A stretch of DNA of 64,000 nucleotides from Alphaproteobacteria bacterium (lineage in GTDB: Bacteria > Pseudomonadota > Alphaproteobacteria > Puniceispirillales > Puniceispirillaceae), in NCBI GenBank assembly GCA_016779005.1, contig JADHOL010000003.1:1-64000 (forward strand), written 5' to 3'. This document shows positions 31,321-41,516 of the stretch, one piece after another; position 1 is the first letter of the stretch, and each line of letters opens with the position of its first letter. The notes beneath the pieces were generated by a model. It did not search any database and was not told the origin of the DNA. It was given only the letters and a program-made list of their open reading frames with translations. A program made the position numbers and the translations under genes.

Positions 31321-32395
31321 TATCCTTGTACCTTTGAGCGATCAGTACCAAATATTTAATCTTTTTAACTACATTACCTTTAGAACGGGCGGGGCTGTTC
31401 TAACAGCTCTTCTTTTCTCGCTTATTCTTGGCAAGCCTTTTATAGCTTGGCTAAAATCACGTCAGGCAGAAGGTCAACCTATAAGGGATGACGGGCCTGA
31501 TACACATTTTGCCAAAAAAGGCACCCCAACGATGGGCGGGCTTCTTATTCTATCAAGCCTTGTGATTTCTGCCCTTCTTTGGGTTCCACTTGGAAATCCT
31601 TATCTCTGGCCTGTTTTAGCCGTCATTGTTAGCTTTGGGTCTATTGGCTTGGTCGATGACTGGATGAAATTAAGCAAAAACACAAGCAGAGGTTTGAGCG
31701 GCAAGCGCAAACTTCTTCTTCAATTAGTTATCTGCATATTTGTTAGCATGTTCTTTGTCGAACTCTCACCAGAAGAGCTGAGATACAGCGTTGCTGTTCC
31801 CTTCTTCAAAGAACAGCTTCTTCCCCTTGGGTTATTCTACATCTTATTTACAAGCTTTGTAATTGTCGGTGCCTCACATGCTGTGAATTTAACAGACGGG
31901 CTTGATGGGCTGGCAATTGTTCCTGTGATGATTGTTGCTTCGTGTTTTGTCCTATTTGCTTATCTTTCTGGAAATATTAATTTTGCCTCCTATTTGCAGA
32001 TTAGCTACATTCCTGGGGTGGGCGATCTTGCTACGCTATGCGGAGCCCTGATAGGGGCTAGCCTTGGATTTTTATGGTTTAATGCCCCACCTGCCAAAGT
32101 ATTTATGGGGGATACAGGCTCCCTTGCATTAGGCGGCGCACTTGGCGCTATATCGGTTGCTACCCGCCATGAATTTGTACTGGCAATTGCAGGGGGCTTA
32201 TTCGTACTAGAAACAGTCTCCGTTATATTGCAAGTTGCGTCCTTTCGGCTCTTTGGCAAACGTATATTCTTGATGGCGCCTCTTCATCATCATTTCGAAA
32301 AGAAAGGCTGGGCTGAATCAACAATTGTAATCAGATTTTGGATTATTTCTGTTGTTCTCGCTCTAATTAGTCTTTCAACCTTAAAGTTGCGGTAG
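31310..32395 (+). CDS. mraY: Phospho-MurNAc-pentapeptide transferase MraY
   Basis: A 361-residue inner-membrane enzyme with about ten helices that moves phospho-MurNAc-pentapeptide to undecaprenyl phosphate, forming lipid [24 protein letters not shown] with the Asp pair, [25 protein letters not shown] and the C-terminal [13 protein letters not shown] are the expected active-site blocks. It overlaps murF by 11 bases and is followed after 11 bases by murD. Normal length. Confidence 0.97.
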   Translation: MLSDILVPLSDQYQIFNLFNYITFRTGGAVLTALLFSLILGKPFIAWLKSRQAEGQPIRDDGPDTHFAKKGTPTMGGLLILSSLVISALLWVPLGNPYLWPVLAVIVSFGSIGLVDDWMKLSKNTSRGLSGKRKLLLQLVICIFVSMFFVELSPEELRYSVAVPFFKEQLLPLGLFYILFTSFVIVGASHAVNLTDGLDGLAIVPVMIVASCFVLFAYLSGNINFASYLQISYIPGVGDLATLCGALIGASLGFLWFNAPPAKVFMGDTGSLALGGALGAISVATRHEFVLAIAGGLFVLETVSVILQVASFRLFGKRIFLMAPLHHHFEKKGWAESTIVIRFWIISVVLALISLSTLKLR

Positions 32396-32406
32396 AGGAT
32401 TTAGGA

Positions 32407-33759
32407 ATGTTGCACAACTCTAAATCCACAAATAAACAACAGCTGCAGAAAATTGCGGTACTTGGTTTAGGAAGGTCAGGATTGGCAGCCTTAAGACTGG
32501 CTGTCAGCAATCATATCATAACGTATGTTTTTGATGATAATGCAGAAAAAGTTCCAGAAGAATTTAGTGATTTATATGCACATTATTCAGACTGGCCTTG
32601 GGGTGAGCTTGATGCGGTTGTTTTTAGCCCTGGCATTCCAACCTATCTGCCAGAGCCACATCCTGCATCTCTGCTCTCTGCTAAATTTAAAGTGCCCATT
32701 ATAAGCGATATAGAGCTTGTGATTAGACTTCAGCCAGCATCTAAATGGATTGTAATAACAGGCACTAACGGGAAATCCACAACAACAGCGCTTACCGCTC
32801 ATATACTGAGTTGTTCTGGAAAAACGGTTGCTGTTGGGGGCAACCTTGGCACGTCAATGGCAGAATTAAATAGCCCTGGCGCAGATGGTTACAGGGTGGT
32901 TGAATTATCCTCATACCAATTAGAAATCACACCCTCCCTAAATCCAGATATATCTGCAATCCTTAACTTATCTCCTGACCATCTTGACAGGCATGGCTCG
33001 ATGGCAAATTACGCAGCTGCCAAGGCAGAAGCTGTACGAAACGTAAAGCCAGATGGGATAATTATTCTTGGGAATGGCTCAAACCTGCTACCGCTACTCC
33101 CCGCACGGTATGAGTGCCAGCTTCATTTAATAAGCAAAGATGACACCCCTGATGGGATACACCAAAACTTTGCGTTATCTGGGTCCCATAATGCTGAAAA
33201 CGCAGCGGTTGCGGCGACTATATGCAGATATGTTGGTATAAAAGAAGAGAAGATTAAAACAGCTATTTTGAGTTTCAAGGGATTACCGCACCGGTTAGAA
33301 CTGGTTGCAAGCTGTGATATAGCTGGAAATCAATTACGAATTATAAATGATTCCAAAGCAACAAATGATGCCGCAGCAGCGCGGGCATTATCTTCATTTC
33401 AGCAAATTTTCTGGTGTGCGGGCGGCCTTGCAAAAGAACCTAGCTTACCAAATTGTATAAAAGAATTAAGGCAGGTTAAGCACGCCTATCTATATGGAAA
33501 CTCTAAAACACAATTTCAGTCAGAATTATCAGGGTTAATCCCTACAACGCTGGCTGAGAATCTAGAAGACGCTACTAGCAAAGCATTTGCAGCTGCTAAA
33601 AAATTAACCCTTCAAGATGGGGTTGATAGTTTTGTTTTATTATCTCCAGCGGCTGCTTCTTTTGATACATTCGCCAATTTTGAAGAGCGGGGCAAACAAT
33701 TCACCAACCTTGCTAAAAAACTATGCCAACAGCAGCCTCACCATGTGGAGGCGCTATAA
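32407..33759 (+). CDS. murD: UDP-MurNAc-L-alanine:D-glutamate ligase
   Basis: A 450-residue cytosolic Mur ligase that adds D-glutamate. The N-terminal domain (IAVLGLGRSGLAALRLAV) binds the UMP part, the central domain has ITGTNGKSTTTAL, and LNLSPDHLDRHGSM and INDSKATNDAAA are MurD landmarks. The chain opens with ten or so extra polar residues (HNSKSTNKQQ) before the conserved start. Its stop overlaps the ftsW start by one base (TAATG). Confidence 0.95.
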   Translation: MLHNSKSTNKQQLQKIAVLGLGRSGLAALRLAVSNHIITYVFDDNAEKVPEEFSDLYAHYSDWPWGELDAVVFSPGIPTYLPEPHPASLLSAKFKVPIISDIELVIRLQPASKWIVITGTNGKSTTTALTAHILSCSGKTVAVGGNLGTSMAELNSPGADGYRVVELSSYQLEITPSLNPDISAILNLSPDHLDRHGSMANYAAAKAEAVRNVKPDGIIILGNGSNLLPLLPARYECQLHLISKDDTPDGIHQNFALSGSHNAENAAVAATICRYVGIKEEKIKTAILSFKGLPHRLELVASCDIAGNQLRIINDSKATNDAAAARALSSFQQIFWCAGGLAKEPSLPNCIKELRQVKHAYLYGNSKTQFQSELSGLIPTTLAENLEDATSKAFAAAKKLTLQDGVDSFVLLSPAAASFDTFANFEERGKQFTNLAKKLCQQQPHHVEAL

Positions 33760-34877
33760 TGTTGGATAGAACAGACAGATCTCTTATTGGAATTTGGTGG
33801 TGGACGGTAGATAGATGGCTGCTTAGCATTGTGCTTGTTCTTATGGCACTTGGAACCATCTTGGTTATGGCCGCCAGTCCGCCAGTAGCGCTCAGAATTG
33901 GCCTGCCAGAGCAACATTTTGTCTGGCGACAACTGATATTCCTCCTGCCCGCTTTGTGCATGATGTTATTTTTCTCCCTGATTTCAGCAAGACAAATTCG
34001 GGTTATCAGTTTATTAGGCCTTTTAGCTGCTATCGGATTAATGATTATAACAGCTTTAATTGGCAATGAAGTAAATGGCGCTACAAGGTGGGTTTCTGTT
34101 GGGCCATTCCGAGTTCAGCCTTCTGAATTCGCAAAACCATTTTTTGCAGTGATCTGTGCATGGTTATTAACGCTTTGGAGAGATGGTGAAGATTTCCCAG
34201 GCTGGATATGGGCAACAAGCCTTGCTGCTATCTTAGTGTTTATTCTGGTATTGCAACCTGATATTGGCATGACATCGGTAATTGCGCTCACATGGGGCTT
34301 TCAGATGTTCTTAGCTGGAATGCCGATGCTGCTCGTTCTAATTGCAATCGCATTAGCACCTTTATGTTTATATGCGGCCTACCTATTTCTGCCTCATGTA
34401 GAAGCCCGCATAAATCGCTTTCTAGATGGCGGCTCGATGCAAACAAGCAAATCAATCGAAAGCTTCTCAGAGGGCGGTTTCTTTGGGGTGGGACCTGGAG
34501 ACGGTCAGGTAAAACTTAATTTACCAGACGCCCATGCAGATTTTATTTTCTCTGTTGCCGCAGAAGAATATGGCGTTCTGGCCTGCTTATTTCTCATCGG
34601 GCTATATGGCTTTTTCTTATTGCGCGGGTTTGAGCGATCTGCAACTGGAACCAGCCTGTTTAATCTGCTAGCGGGTGCGGGGCTCATTATGCAATTTGCA
34701 GTTCAGGCATCTATTCATATGGCATCTTCTGTAAACCTTATTCCTGCCAAGGGGATGACATTGCCCCTCATTAGTTATGGTGGCTCATCTCTTGTAGCCT
34801 CTGGGATTACGGTTGGCATCATTTTAGCCCTAACCCGTGATACGCGTCACATGATTGGAGCAGATGATGACGTCTAA
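33759..34877 (+). CDS. ftsW: Septal peptidoglycan glycosyltransferase FtsW
   Basis: A 372-residue SEDS-family membrane protein with about ten helices that polymerises lipid II at the septum with FtsI. The family blocks are VNGATRWVSVGPFRVQPSE in the large loop, LQPDIGMTSV, and SYGGSSLVASGITVG near the end. The ATG at 33759 overlaps the murD stop; a frame from 33723 would lie within murD. The long polar extension of some relatives is missing, so the length is compact. Confidence 0.95.
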   Translation: MLDRTDRSLIGIWWWTVDRWLLSIVLVLMALGTILVMAASPPVALRIGLPEQHFVWRQLIFLLPALCMMLFFSLISARQIRVISLLGLLAAIGLMIITALIGNEVNGATRWVSVGPFRVQPSEFAKPFFAVICAWLLTLWRDGEDFPGWIWATSLAAILVFILVLQPDIGMTSVIALTWGFQMFLAGMPMLLVLIAIALAPLCLYAAYLFLPHVEARINRFLDGGSMQTSKSIESFSEGGFFGVGPGDGQVKLNLPDAHADFIFSVAAEEYGVLACLFLIGLYGFFLLRGFERSATGTSLFNLLAGAGLIMQFAVQASIHMASSVNLIPAKGMTLPLISYGGSSLVASGITVGIILALTRDTRHMIGADDDV

Positions 34878-35988
34878 TCGTATTTTACTAGCGGCAGGCG
34901 GAACCGGGGGACATGTTATCCCAGCATTGGCTGTTTGCAACGGATTAAGGGAACGCGGGTTTGATTGTAAATTCTTAACAGATATACGAGGTCAAGCTAT
35001 ATTAGAAAAAATTGCGCCTGAACAGAAAGTCAGCACTATTTCAGCATCATCCCCTGTTTCTGGAGCGTTTCTGAAAAGGCTTTTCTCATTATTTAAACTC
35101 AGCTTTGGGGTTATCCAATCTGTATTCCACATTGCAAGGTTTCGTCCATTTTGTATCGTCGGGTTTGGTGGATACCCATCCGCCCCGCCCCTAATTGCAG
35201 CAAATATATGCCAGCTTCCAAGTCTACTTCATGAGCAAAATGCACGTGTTGGCAGAGCGAATTTATTTCTTGCCAACCGTGTAAAAACCATGTTGCTTAG
35301 CTGGAAAAACAGCACGCCATTACCAAAAAACACAGATGTTAAATTAACAGGACTTCCGGTAAGAGATGTTTTTTTTGAACTTGCGGACTATCCAGAAAAA
35401 TCGTACTTTAATACAGATAAGCCCTGCCATATATTAATTATAGGCGGATCTCTTGGCGCAGAAATATTTGCAAATCTAATCCCAAACGCTATTTCAAAGC
35501 TGCCTGAAGAAGTGCAAAAGTCACTTACAATTACACAGCAAGTGCGCTCAGAGCAACAATCCGAACTTGAAGCCGCCTATTCTGCTATGTCAGTCACACA
35601 TTTCTGCTCCTCGTTTTTTACCAAAATGCCAGACGAGATGGCGAAAGCAGATATTATAATCTCAAGAGCAGGCGCAGCATCTGTTGCTGAGATTGCAGCC
35701 ACTGGAAGAGCCGCTATTTTTATTCCTTTCCCAGCGTCATTAGATGACCATCAAACAGTTAACGCCAAAAGTCTCACAGATGAGAATGCGGCTATTCTTG
35801 TGACACAAAAAGAGGCTGAGAGCGATCCTACATTACTTACAAAAGAGCTTTTATCGCTTATTACCAACCCGCAAAAATGCAAGCAAATGGCCGCAAAGGC
35901 TAGAAAGCTGGCACATAGAGATGCGTTACGCAAAATTATAGAAACAATTACATCTTGCCAGAATTCAGCTGCCCGGAGTGCTAAATGA
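34867..35988 (+). CDS. murG: UDP-GlcNAc:lipid I GlcNAc transferase MurG
   Basis: A 373-residue GT28 glycosyltransferase that turns lipid I into lipid II at the inner face of the membrane. The N-terminal loop is AAGGTGGHVIPALA; HEQNARVGRAN and the C-terminal nucleotide-binding SRAGAASVAEIAATGRAAI follow. The ATG at 34867 has GGAG six bases upstream, better than the preceding ATG (three bases) or the TTG at 34855. It overlaps ftsW by 11 bases and murC by four (ATGA). Confidence 0.95.
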   Translation: MTSNRILLAAGGTGGHVIPALAVCNGLRERGFDCKFLTDIRGQAILEKIAPEQKVSTISASSPVSGAFLKRLFSLFKLSFGVIQSVFHIARFRPFCIVGFGGYPSAPPLIAANICQLPSLLHEQNARVGRANLFLANRVKTMLLSWKNSTPLPKNTDVKLTGLPVRDVFFELADYPEKSYFNTDKPCHILIIGGSLGAEIFANLIPNAISKLPEEVQKSLTITQQVRSEQQSELEAAYSAMSVTHFCSSFFTKMPDEMAKADIIISRAGAASVAEIAATGRAAIFIPFPASLDDHQTVNAKSLTDENAAILVTQKEAESDPTLLTKELLSLITNPQKCKQMAAKARKLAHRDALRKIIETITSCQNSAARSAK

Positions 35989-37421
35989 CCGCCCTTCCCT
36001 TAACAATTGGAACCATTCATTTTATTGGCATTGGCGGCATCGGAATGAGCGGCATTGCTGAGATATTATTTTCTCTTGGCTATCAGGTTCAAGGAAGTGA
36101 TATCACAGAAAATAATAATGTTAAGCGCCTGCGCAAATTAGGAATTCAGATTTCTACACCTCAAGATGCTAGCAACATCAACAAAGTTTCTTTTGTTGTA
36201 GTTTCAACTGCGATTAAACCAGATAATATAGAATTAGAAGAAGCCAAAAGACAGTTTCTGCCGATTGTACATCGTGCTGAAATGTTGGGCGAATTAATGC
36301 GGCTTCGCTGGTCAATAGCAATTGCTGGAACGCATGGTAAAACCACCACTACTTCGCTTGTGGCCACAATTTTGGAAACAGCTGGTTATGACCCAACAGT
36401 GGTAAATGGCGGCATAATTCAAGGATGGGGAAGTAACGCAAGATTAGGTCTTGGAGACTGGATGGTGGTAGAGGCTGACGAAAGTGATGGTTCATTCTCT
36501 AAACTTAATCCCACCGTTGCAGTTGTAACTAATATTGATCCTGAGCATCTTGATTATCATGGCAGTTATGAGAATCTAGAACGTGCTTTCGCTAATTTTG
36601 TAGGTGCTATCCCGTTCTATGGATTTGCATCTGTATGCATAGACCACCCCTCTGTTCAAAGATTACTCCCTACAATTATGGATAGGCGAATTATAACCTT
36701 CGGTCTTGCCAGTAATGCAGATGTGCGTGCCAATAATGTGCATTCAAAAGACCGAAAAATGGTTTTTGATTTGCAATTATCTGACCGTATTGCAGGTTTT
36801 GAGAAGCAAACAGCAACCCTTCATTTCCCAATGCTAGGCGAACATAATATCCAGAATTGTCTGGCGGCTATTTCTGTTTGTCTTGAAATGGGCATTAATA
36901 TTACCACAATTGAAAAGGCGCTTGCAGATTTTAATGGTGTAGCAAGACGGTTCGATTACAAAGGATGTGAGGCTGGAATTACCATTATTGATGATTATGG
37001 GCACCATCCCGTTGAAATTAAAGCAGCCTTGTCAGCAGCTAGATTATATTGCGGTACTGGCAAAGTGATAGCTGTTGTTCAACCCCACCGCTACAGCCGA
37101 GTTCGCGATTTATTTTCAGATTTTTGTGCCTGTTTCAATAATGCAGACATCATTATCGTTGCCGATATCTATGCCGCTGGCGAGGCGCCACTTCAAGGAT
37201 ATGAGAAAGAAGATCTGGTACGAGGATTACATGAATTTGGTCATCGTAACGCGATGATTTTAGATCATCAAGATAATCTTGCCCAGATGATATATGAATA
37301 CACTAATGCAGGGGATCTTGTGGTTTGTCTAGGAGCTGGTACTATTACAAGCTGGGCTGCTGCATTACCAGAGCAAATTGCACAAATTGCACCTCAAAAA
37401 AAGCAGGAATCGGTACTATGA
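35985..37421 (+). CDS. murC: UDP-MurNAc:L-alanine ligase
   Basis: A 478-residue cytosolic Mur ligase that adds the first amino acid of the stem peptide. IHFIGIGGIGMSGIAEIL is the N-terminal UDP-binding start, IAGTHGKTTTTSLVA the ATP loop, and VDIYAAGEAPLQGY lies in the C-terminal domain. It overlaps murG and murB by four bases each (ATGA), so the three are coupled. Length is normal for the family. Confidence 0.96.
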   Translation: MTALPLTIGTIHFIGIGGIGMSGIAEILFSLGYQVQGSDITENNNVKRLRKLGIQISTPQDASNINKVSFVVVSTAIKPDNIELEEAKRQFLPIVHRAEMLGELMRLRWSIAIAGTHGKTTTTSLVATILETAGYDPTVVNGGIIQGWGSNARLGLGDWMVVEADESDGSFSKLNPTVAVVTNIDPEHLDYHGSYENLERAFANFVGAIPFYGFASVCIDHPSVQRLLPTIMDRRIITFGLASNADVRANNVHSKDRKMVFDLQLSDRIAGFEKQTATLHFPMLGEHNIQNCLAAISVCLEMGINITTIEKALADFNGVARRFDYKGCEAGITIIDDYGHHPVEIKAALSAARLYCGTGKVIAVVQPHRYSRVRDLFSDFCACFNNADIIIVADIYAAGEAPLQGYEKEDLVRGLHEFGHRNAMILDHQDNLAQMIYEYTNAGDLVVCLGAGTITSWAAALPEQIAQIAPQKKQESVL

Positions 37422-38377
37422 GCCTGCATCAACCCTCATCAATAAAAGGGCTGAGATGGAAAAACGTTCGCGGCAAGCTCACCTCAATGGCAGCATTAGA
37501 TAAGCTTACCTGGTTTGGCGTTGGAGGCCCAAGTGAATGGCTGTTTGAGCCAGCTGATACCCAAGACCTTGTCTTTCTGCTACAAAATTGTCCCAATGAA
37601 ATACCAATCCATGTTCTAGGCGCAGGTTCCAATACGCTGGTAAGAGATGGCGGCATTAAAGGGATTACCATAAAGCTAAATGGTTTATTCACACAAATCA
37701 CTTTTGAGAGCCCAAACAAAATCATCGCTGGCGCAGGTGCAAGTGACGCCGAAGTTGCCCGCTTTGCAGCCAGCAAGGAAATTGCTGGCTTGGAGTTTTT
37801 AATCGGCATACCAGGTACAATCGGCGGCGGATTGCGCATGAATGCAGGCGCTAATGGCGGAGAGTTTAAAGACGTGCTTGAACGCGCCTTTGCGATTGAC
37901 AGAAATGGCATCCAACATGTTGTAGGCGCATCTGATCTGGGGATGGATTATCGCCATACCCAGACACCTGAAGACTGGATATTCACCCATGCTGAATTTA
38001 TCGGCAGGAGTGCTGACAAGCAATCAATTCGTGAAAAAATGAAACAGAATCTAGCACATAGAGCAGATGCCCAGCCTATTGGAAAACGCACAGGCGGGTC
38101 TACTTTTGCCAATCCTGAAGGACATAAAGCATGGCAGCTTATCGAAGCTGCTGGTTGCAGAGGCCTTCGCATTGGCAACGCACAAGTATCTGACAAGCAT
38201 TGCAATTTCCTAATAAATAATGGGCAGGCAACCGCATCTGACCTTGAAGCCCTTGGCCTTGAAGTCTGCAAGCGTGTAAGGAAAAACAGCGGCATTGAGT
38301 TGCGCTGGGAGATAAAGCGAATTGGCTTGAATGAAGATATACAAACAAATATATATAAGGGGGAGCAGGTTAGATGA
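37418..38377 (+). CDS. murB: UDP-N-acetylenolpyruvoylglucosamine reductase
   Basis: A 319-residue FAD enzyme that reduces the enolpyruvyl group to make UDP-MurNAc, the step before MurC. TWFGVGGPSEWLFEP and VLGAGSNTLVRDGGIKG are FAD contacts. GIPGTIGGGLRMNAGANGGE is the signature, and KRTGGSTFANPEGHKAW carries the active-site serine loop of the type I or II enzymes. The ATG at 37418 lies in the murC stop (ATGA); an upstream open frame is not MurB-like. Ddl begins in its own stop, again ATGA. Confidence 0.95.
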   Translation: MSLHQPSSIKGLRWKNVRGKLTSMAALDKLTWFGVGGPSEWLFEPADTQDLVFLLQNCPNEIPIHVLGAGSNTLVRDGGIKGITIKLNGLFTQITFESPNKIIAGAGASDAEVARFAASKEIAGLEFLIGIPGTIGGGLRMNAGANGGEFKDVLERAFAIDRNGIQHVVGASDLGMDYRHTQTPEDWIFTHAEFIGRSADKQSIREKMKQNLAHRADAQPIGKRTGGSTFANPEGHKAWQLIEAAGCRGLRIGNAQVSDKHCNFLINNGQATASDLEALGLEVCKRVRKNSGIELRWEIKRIGLNEDIQTNIYKGEQVR

Positions 38378-39273
38378 GCAAGCTTCCAAAAATAGGTATG
38401 CTCTATGGTGGCTGGAATTCTGAAGCAGAAGTCAGCAGAGCATCTGCAGCCTTTTGCACTGCTGCAGCAAGAGAGGCTGGATACGACGTTAGCGAAATAG
38501 CGTTTGATAGAAACCTGCCACACTACCTCATGCAACATAAAGTCGATATTGTCTTCAACGCCTTGCATGGACAAGTTGGTGAAGATGGATCTGTTCAAGG
38601 ATTACTTAACATCCTAAATATTCCCTACACTCATAGCGGGGTGGCGGCATCTGCTATTGCCATGGACAAGACGTTATCTAGCAGACTGTTCGAGGGTGCA
38701 AATATTCAAACCCCGCCTCGTCTTTCTCTCAATGAGGCTGATATTGTCACTCCGGTGGATTATGAAGGCCCCTACGTTATAAAGCCGCGAAATGATGGCT
38801 CAAGCGTTGGCGTTGAAATCATATTAGATGGCAGAGTATGCCCCAGAAACAGATGGGCTAGCAATTGCCCATTAATTGCAGAGCGCTATATTGCGGGGCG
38901 TGAATTAACCGTATCTGTATTAAATGGTAACGCATTATGCGTAACTGAAATTATCACAAACACCCAATTTTATGATTATTCAGCAAAATATGATGTTGGC
39001 GGTTCACGCCATATACTACCAGCTGCTATCCCAGATAGCTGTACCCAAAAGGCGATGAGTTGGGCAGAGCGCGCCTTTGAACTTTTGGGGTGCCGGGGAA
39101 TAGCTCGGGCTGATTTTAGATGGGATGAAGATAATGACAGCTTATATTTGCTAGAGCTAAATACCCAGCCAGGCATGACAAAGACCTCCCTCGTCCCTGA
39201 ACAAGCATCATTCTGTAATCTTGAAATGCACCGTTTAATCACAACTTTGGTGGAGGCGGCACAATGCGATTAG
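38374..39273 (+). CDS. ddl: D-alanine:D-alanine ligase
   Basis: A 299-residue ATP-grasp enzyme that makes the D-Ala-D-Ala used by MurF. MLYGGWNSEAEVSRASA opens the N-terminal domain with the family GG-x-S-x-E-x-E-type motif; the usual HS is changed to NS. LHGQVGEDGSVQGLL, VIKPRNDGSSVGVEI and LELNTQPGMTKTSLVPEQA give the active-site loops and metal ligands. It overlaps murB by four bases and ftsQ by ten. The position between murB and ftsQ is usual. Confidence 0.95.
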   Translation: MSKLPKIGMLYGGWNSEAEVSRASAAFCTAAAREAGYDVSEIAFDRNLPHYLMQHKVDIVFNALHGQVGEDGSVQGLLNILNIPYTHSGVAASAIAMDKTLSSRLFEGANIQTPPRLSLNEADIVTPVDYEGPYVIKPRNDGSSVGVEIILDGRVCPRNRWASNCPLIAERYIAGRELTVSVLNGNALCVTEIITNTQFYDYSAKYDVGGSRHILPAAIPDSCTQKAMSWAERAFELLGCRGIARADFRWDEDNDSLYLLELNTQPGMTKTSLVPEQASFCNLEMHRLITTLVEAAQCD

Positions 39274-40058
39274 CAAAACAAATCGCCCCTGAAGATAAAA
39301 AAACACCGCGTAGAATGTCTCTTCGTGGATATCTATTTGGTTTTCTTGCCTTATGTTTTATTCTGGGCAGCGGTATCATTATTATTCAGTGGCCGACTAT
39401 CAAAACTGGCTTTCTTCACCAAATTGCAGAAGCTGGCTTTAAGCTTGAAACTGTAACGATCAATGGACGTAATCATACAACACATCAAGAGCTTAATGAT
39501 GCCTTAAAGCTTCAAAATGGAGCGCCAATTCTATCTATTAATCTTACCGAAAAGCGTCTTCAAATTGAGCAATTGGGCTGGGTTGAAAGCGCCTATTTAG
39601 AGCGCCTTCTGCCAAACACACTTAGACTTACTATTATTGAGCGCACCCCTATTGCGTTACTTCAAACCAATGAGGGGCATCAGTTAATCGATGATACTGG
39701 AGCGATTATTGCGGGCGCTGCGCCTGAAGCATTTAGTCATCTGCCTGTGGTATCTGGCAAGGATGCTGCTAGACAAGCCAACCATCTAATTGAAATTCTT
39801 AAAACAGAGCCTGAATTATATGCAGAAATTTGGGCAATCCAACATATTTCCAAGCGACGTTGGAACGTACATATGAAAAATGGAATCACGATAAAACTAC
39901 CTGAGAATGAGCCTGGTTTTGCCTGGTCTCGGCTGGCTAGATTTGAGCACCGGAACCAGATTATTCAAAGAGATTTAGCTGTTATTGATATGCGGCTTCA
40001 AGATCAGATTTTAATCGAGCCAAATTTGCCTATTCGAGGCAAAGGACAAGAAACATGA
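39264..40058 (+). CDS. ftsQ: Cell division protein FtsQ
   Basis: A 264-residue bitopic protein. The cytoplasmic tail is basic (KKTPRRMSLRG), the membrane helix is near 25-45 (FGFLALCFILGSGIIII), and a periplasmic POTRA domain follows (GFKLETVTINGRNHTTHQEL), then the FtsQ/DivIB beta domain (WVESAYLERLLPNTLRLTI, ERTPIALLQ). FtsQ links early and late division proteins and binds FtsL and FtsB. It starts within ddl, and its stop is directly followed by the ftsA start. Confidence 0.93.
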   Translation: MRLAKQIAPEDKKTPRRMSLRGYLFGFLALCFILGSGIIIIQWPTIKTGFLHQIAEAGFKLETVTINGRNHTTHQELNDALKLQNGAPILSINLTEKRLQIEQLGWVESAYLERLLPNTLRLTIIERTPIALLQTNEGHQLIDDTGAIIAGAAPEAFSHLPVVSGKDAARQANHLIEILKTEPELYAEIWAIQHISKRRWNVHMKNGITIKLPENEPGFAWSRLARFEHRNQIIQRDLAVIDMRLQDQILIEPNLPIRGKGQET

Positions 40059-41372
40059 GTGAACAAAGCAATGGTTAAAACAAAGCAAAAACCAACCTCA
40101 GCCTTTGCTATTCTGGATGCTGGAACCTCCAAGCTTGCTGCCATAATTGTAGAGCCAAGTAAAACAGGTGAGCTGAATGTGATAGGCGATGCCATTCAGG
40201 AAAGTGCTGGATTACGTGGCGGTGAAATTAATGATTTAGAATCTTTTAGCACCGCTATCGGAAATACAGTTCAACTGGCAGAGGATAAAGCTGGGGTTAC
40301 CGTAAAAGACGCGCATCTTGTGTGTAATGCGGGTCAGCCTAACATGCAAATTATCCGCTCGAACATAGAATTGTCTGATGCAAAAATTTCAAAGCGAGAT
40401 TTACGCAGAATAGTGAGCAAGCAAAATGACATTAAAACAGATGATTCAAGAACCATCATTCAGCATGAGCAATTTCTGTATATTCTTGATGGACAAACCC
40501 AAGTGCAAAACCCAATTGGAATGTTTGCACAAAAGCTCTCAAGTGACTCGCTGCTGTTAAGCATGCGCTCAACTTCAATTGCTAACTTGAAGCAGGCTTT
40601 GCAACAAAACCATCTAAACCCCGGACATATTCATCATGGTGCAAGTATGTCTGGCCTTGCGTGTTTGAGTGAGGAAGAAAAAGACCTTGGCTCGCTGGTT
40701 CTGGATATAGGCGGCGGTACATCCAGCCTATCCTTGTTTATGGAAGGCAAGGTAATTTACACAGACACAATTGCAATTGGTGGCATCCAGCTAACGCGAG
40801 ACATTGCCAAAGTCCTGTCAATTTCTATCCAAGAAGCAGAGAGACTGAAAGTTTTCGAAGGCACTGTTTTTGCCCCAAGCCCTGTCTCGCACACCGCTTC
40901 TGCGCGTTCATCTGGCATCCCTTCAAAAGGTGATAATTTCATTTTGTCAGGTGGCTTGTCAGATTTAGATACCATTACACTTTCTAACTCAGAGCAAATA
41001 GAGCGCCATCTGCTCAATAGTATAATCAAAACGCGATTAGAAGAAATTTTGGAAAAACTAATGGCAAGACTGGTGCAGGCTCATATGCATCAAGCAGTTG
41101 GCAACCGTGTCATACTGGTAGGCGGAACAGCAAAACTTACAGGAATTTGCGAATTCGTATCTTCAATCTGGAAAAAGAATGCCAGAATGGGAACACCAAA
41201 TCACATCTCTGGGCTTGGCGAAAGAGAAGATATAGAACCTCTTTCTGCGGCGCTCGGAATGGCAAATTACATTCAATCCTATCCCCAAAACGAACCGATC
41301 CAACATCAAACCAGAGCTATGCCATTTGGCAGGTTTGGTAGAATTGGCAATTGGTTAATTGAAAATATTTAA
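40059..41372 (+). CDS. ftsA: Cell division protein FtsA
   Basis: A 437-residue actin-like protein that tethers FtsZ filaments to the membrane. AILDAGTSKLAAIIVE is the phosphate-1 loop, VLDIGGGTSSLSLFMEG the phosphate-2 loop, and VILVGGTAKLTGI the adenosine motif. The C-terminal amphipathic helix that binds the membrane is FGRIGNWLIENI. The start may be the GTG at 40059, directly after the ftsQ stop, or the ATG at 40071. A 42-codon frame with a strong ribosome site follows before ftsZ. Confidence 0.95.
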   Translation: MNKAMVKTKQKPTSAFAILDAGTSKLAAIIVEPSKTGELNVIGDAIQESAGLRGGEINDLESFSTAIGNTVQLAEDKAGVTVKDAHLVCNAGQPNMQIIRSNIELSDAKISKRDLRRIVSKQNDIKTDDSRTIIQHEQFLYILDGQTQVQNPIGMFAQKLSSDSLLLSMRSTSIANLKQALQQNHLNPGHIHHGASMSGLACLSEEEKDLGSLVLDIGGGTSSLSLFMEGKVIYTDTIAIGGIQLTRDIAKVLSISIQEAERLKVFEGTVFAPSPVSHTASARSSGIPSKGDNFILSGGLSDLDTITLSNSEQIERHLLNSIIKTRLEEILEKLMARLVQAHMHQAVGNRVILVGGTAKLTGICEFVSSIWKKNARMGTPNHISGLGEREDIEPLSAALGMANYIQSYPQNEPIQHQTRAMPFGRFGRIGNWLIENI

Positions 41373-41387
41373 AAAAGGAGAAAGCAA

Positions 41388-41516
41388 ATGTCCCTTATCT
41401 GTTTTTATAAATTTAGATTATCCAAACCGGCGCGAATTTTACTTAAACCGCTCACCCAACCCAAATTTAAACCTAATTATTCAACTTATAATAATGGAGT
41501 GAATTATGCCTATTAA
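41388..41516 (+). CDS. 42-residue ORF between ftsA and ftsZ, overlapping the ftsZ start
   Basis: A small frame with one of the best ribosome sites in the cluster (AAAAAGGAG, 6 to 8 bases before the ATG). The peptide is basic and proline-rich ([17 protein letters not shown]) with no membrane helix. Its stop lies 8 bases inside ftsZ, in another phase, so ribosomes finishing it would reach the ftsZ start. It could be a leader that couples ftsZ translation, a small protein in its own right, or chance. No family recognised. Confidence 0.4.
   Translation: MSLICFYKFRLSKPARILLKPLTQPKFKPNYSTYNNGVNYAY

Noticed and set aside
37948-38598. A 216-residue minus-strand frame across murB and ddl
   Set aside because: It covers two firmly assigned genes on the other strand and has cysteine-rich, random composition.
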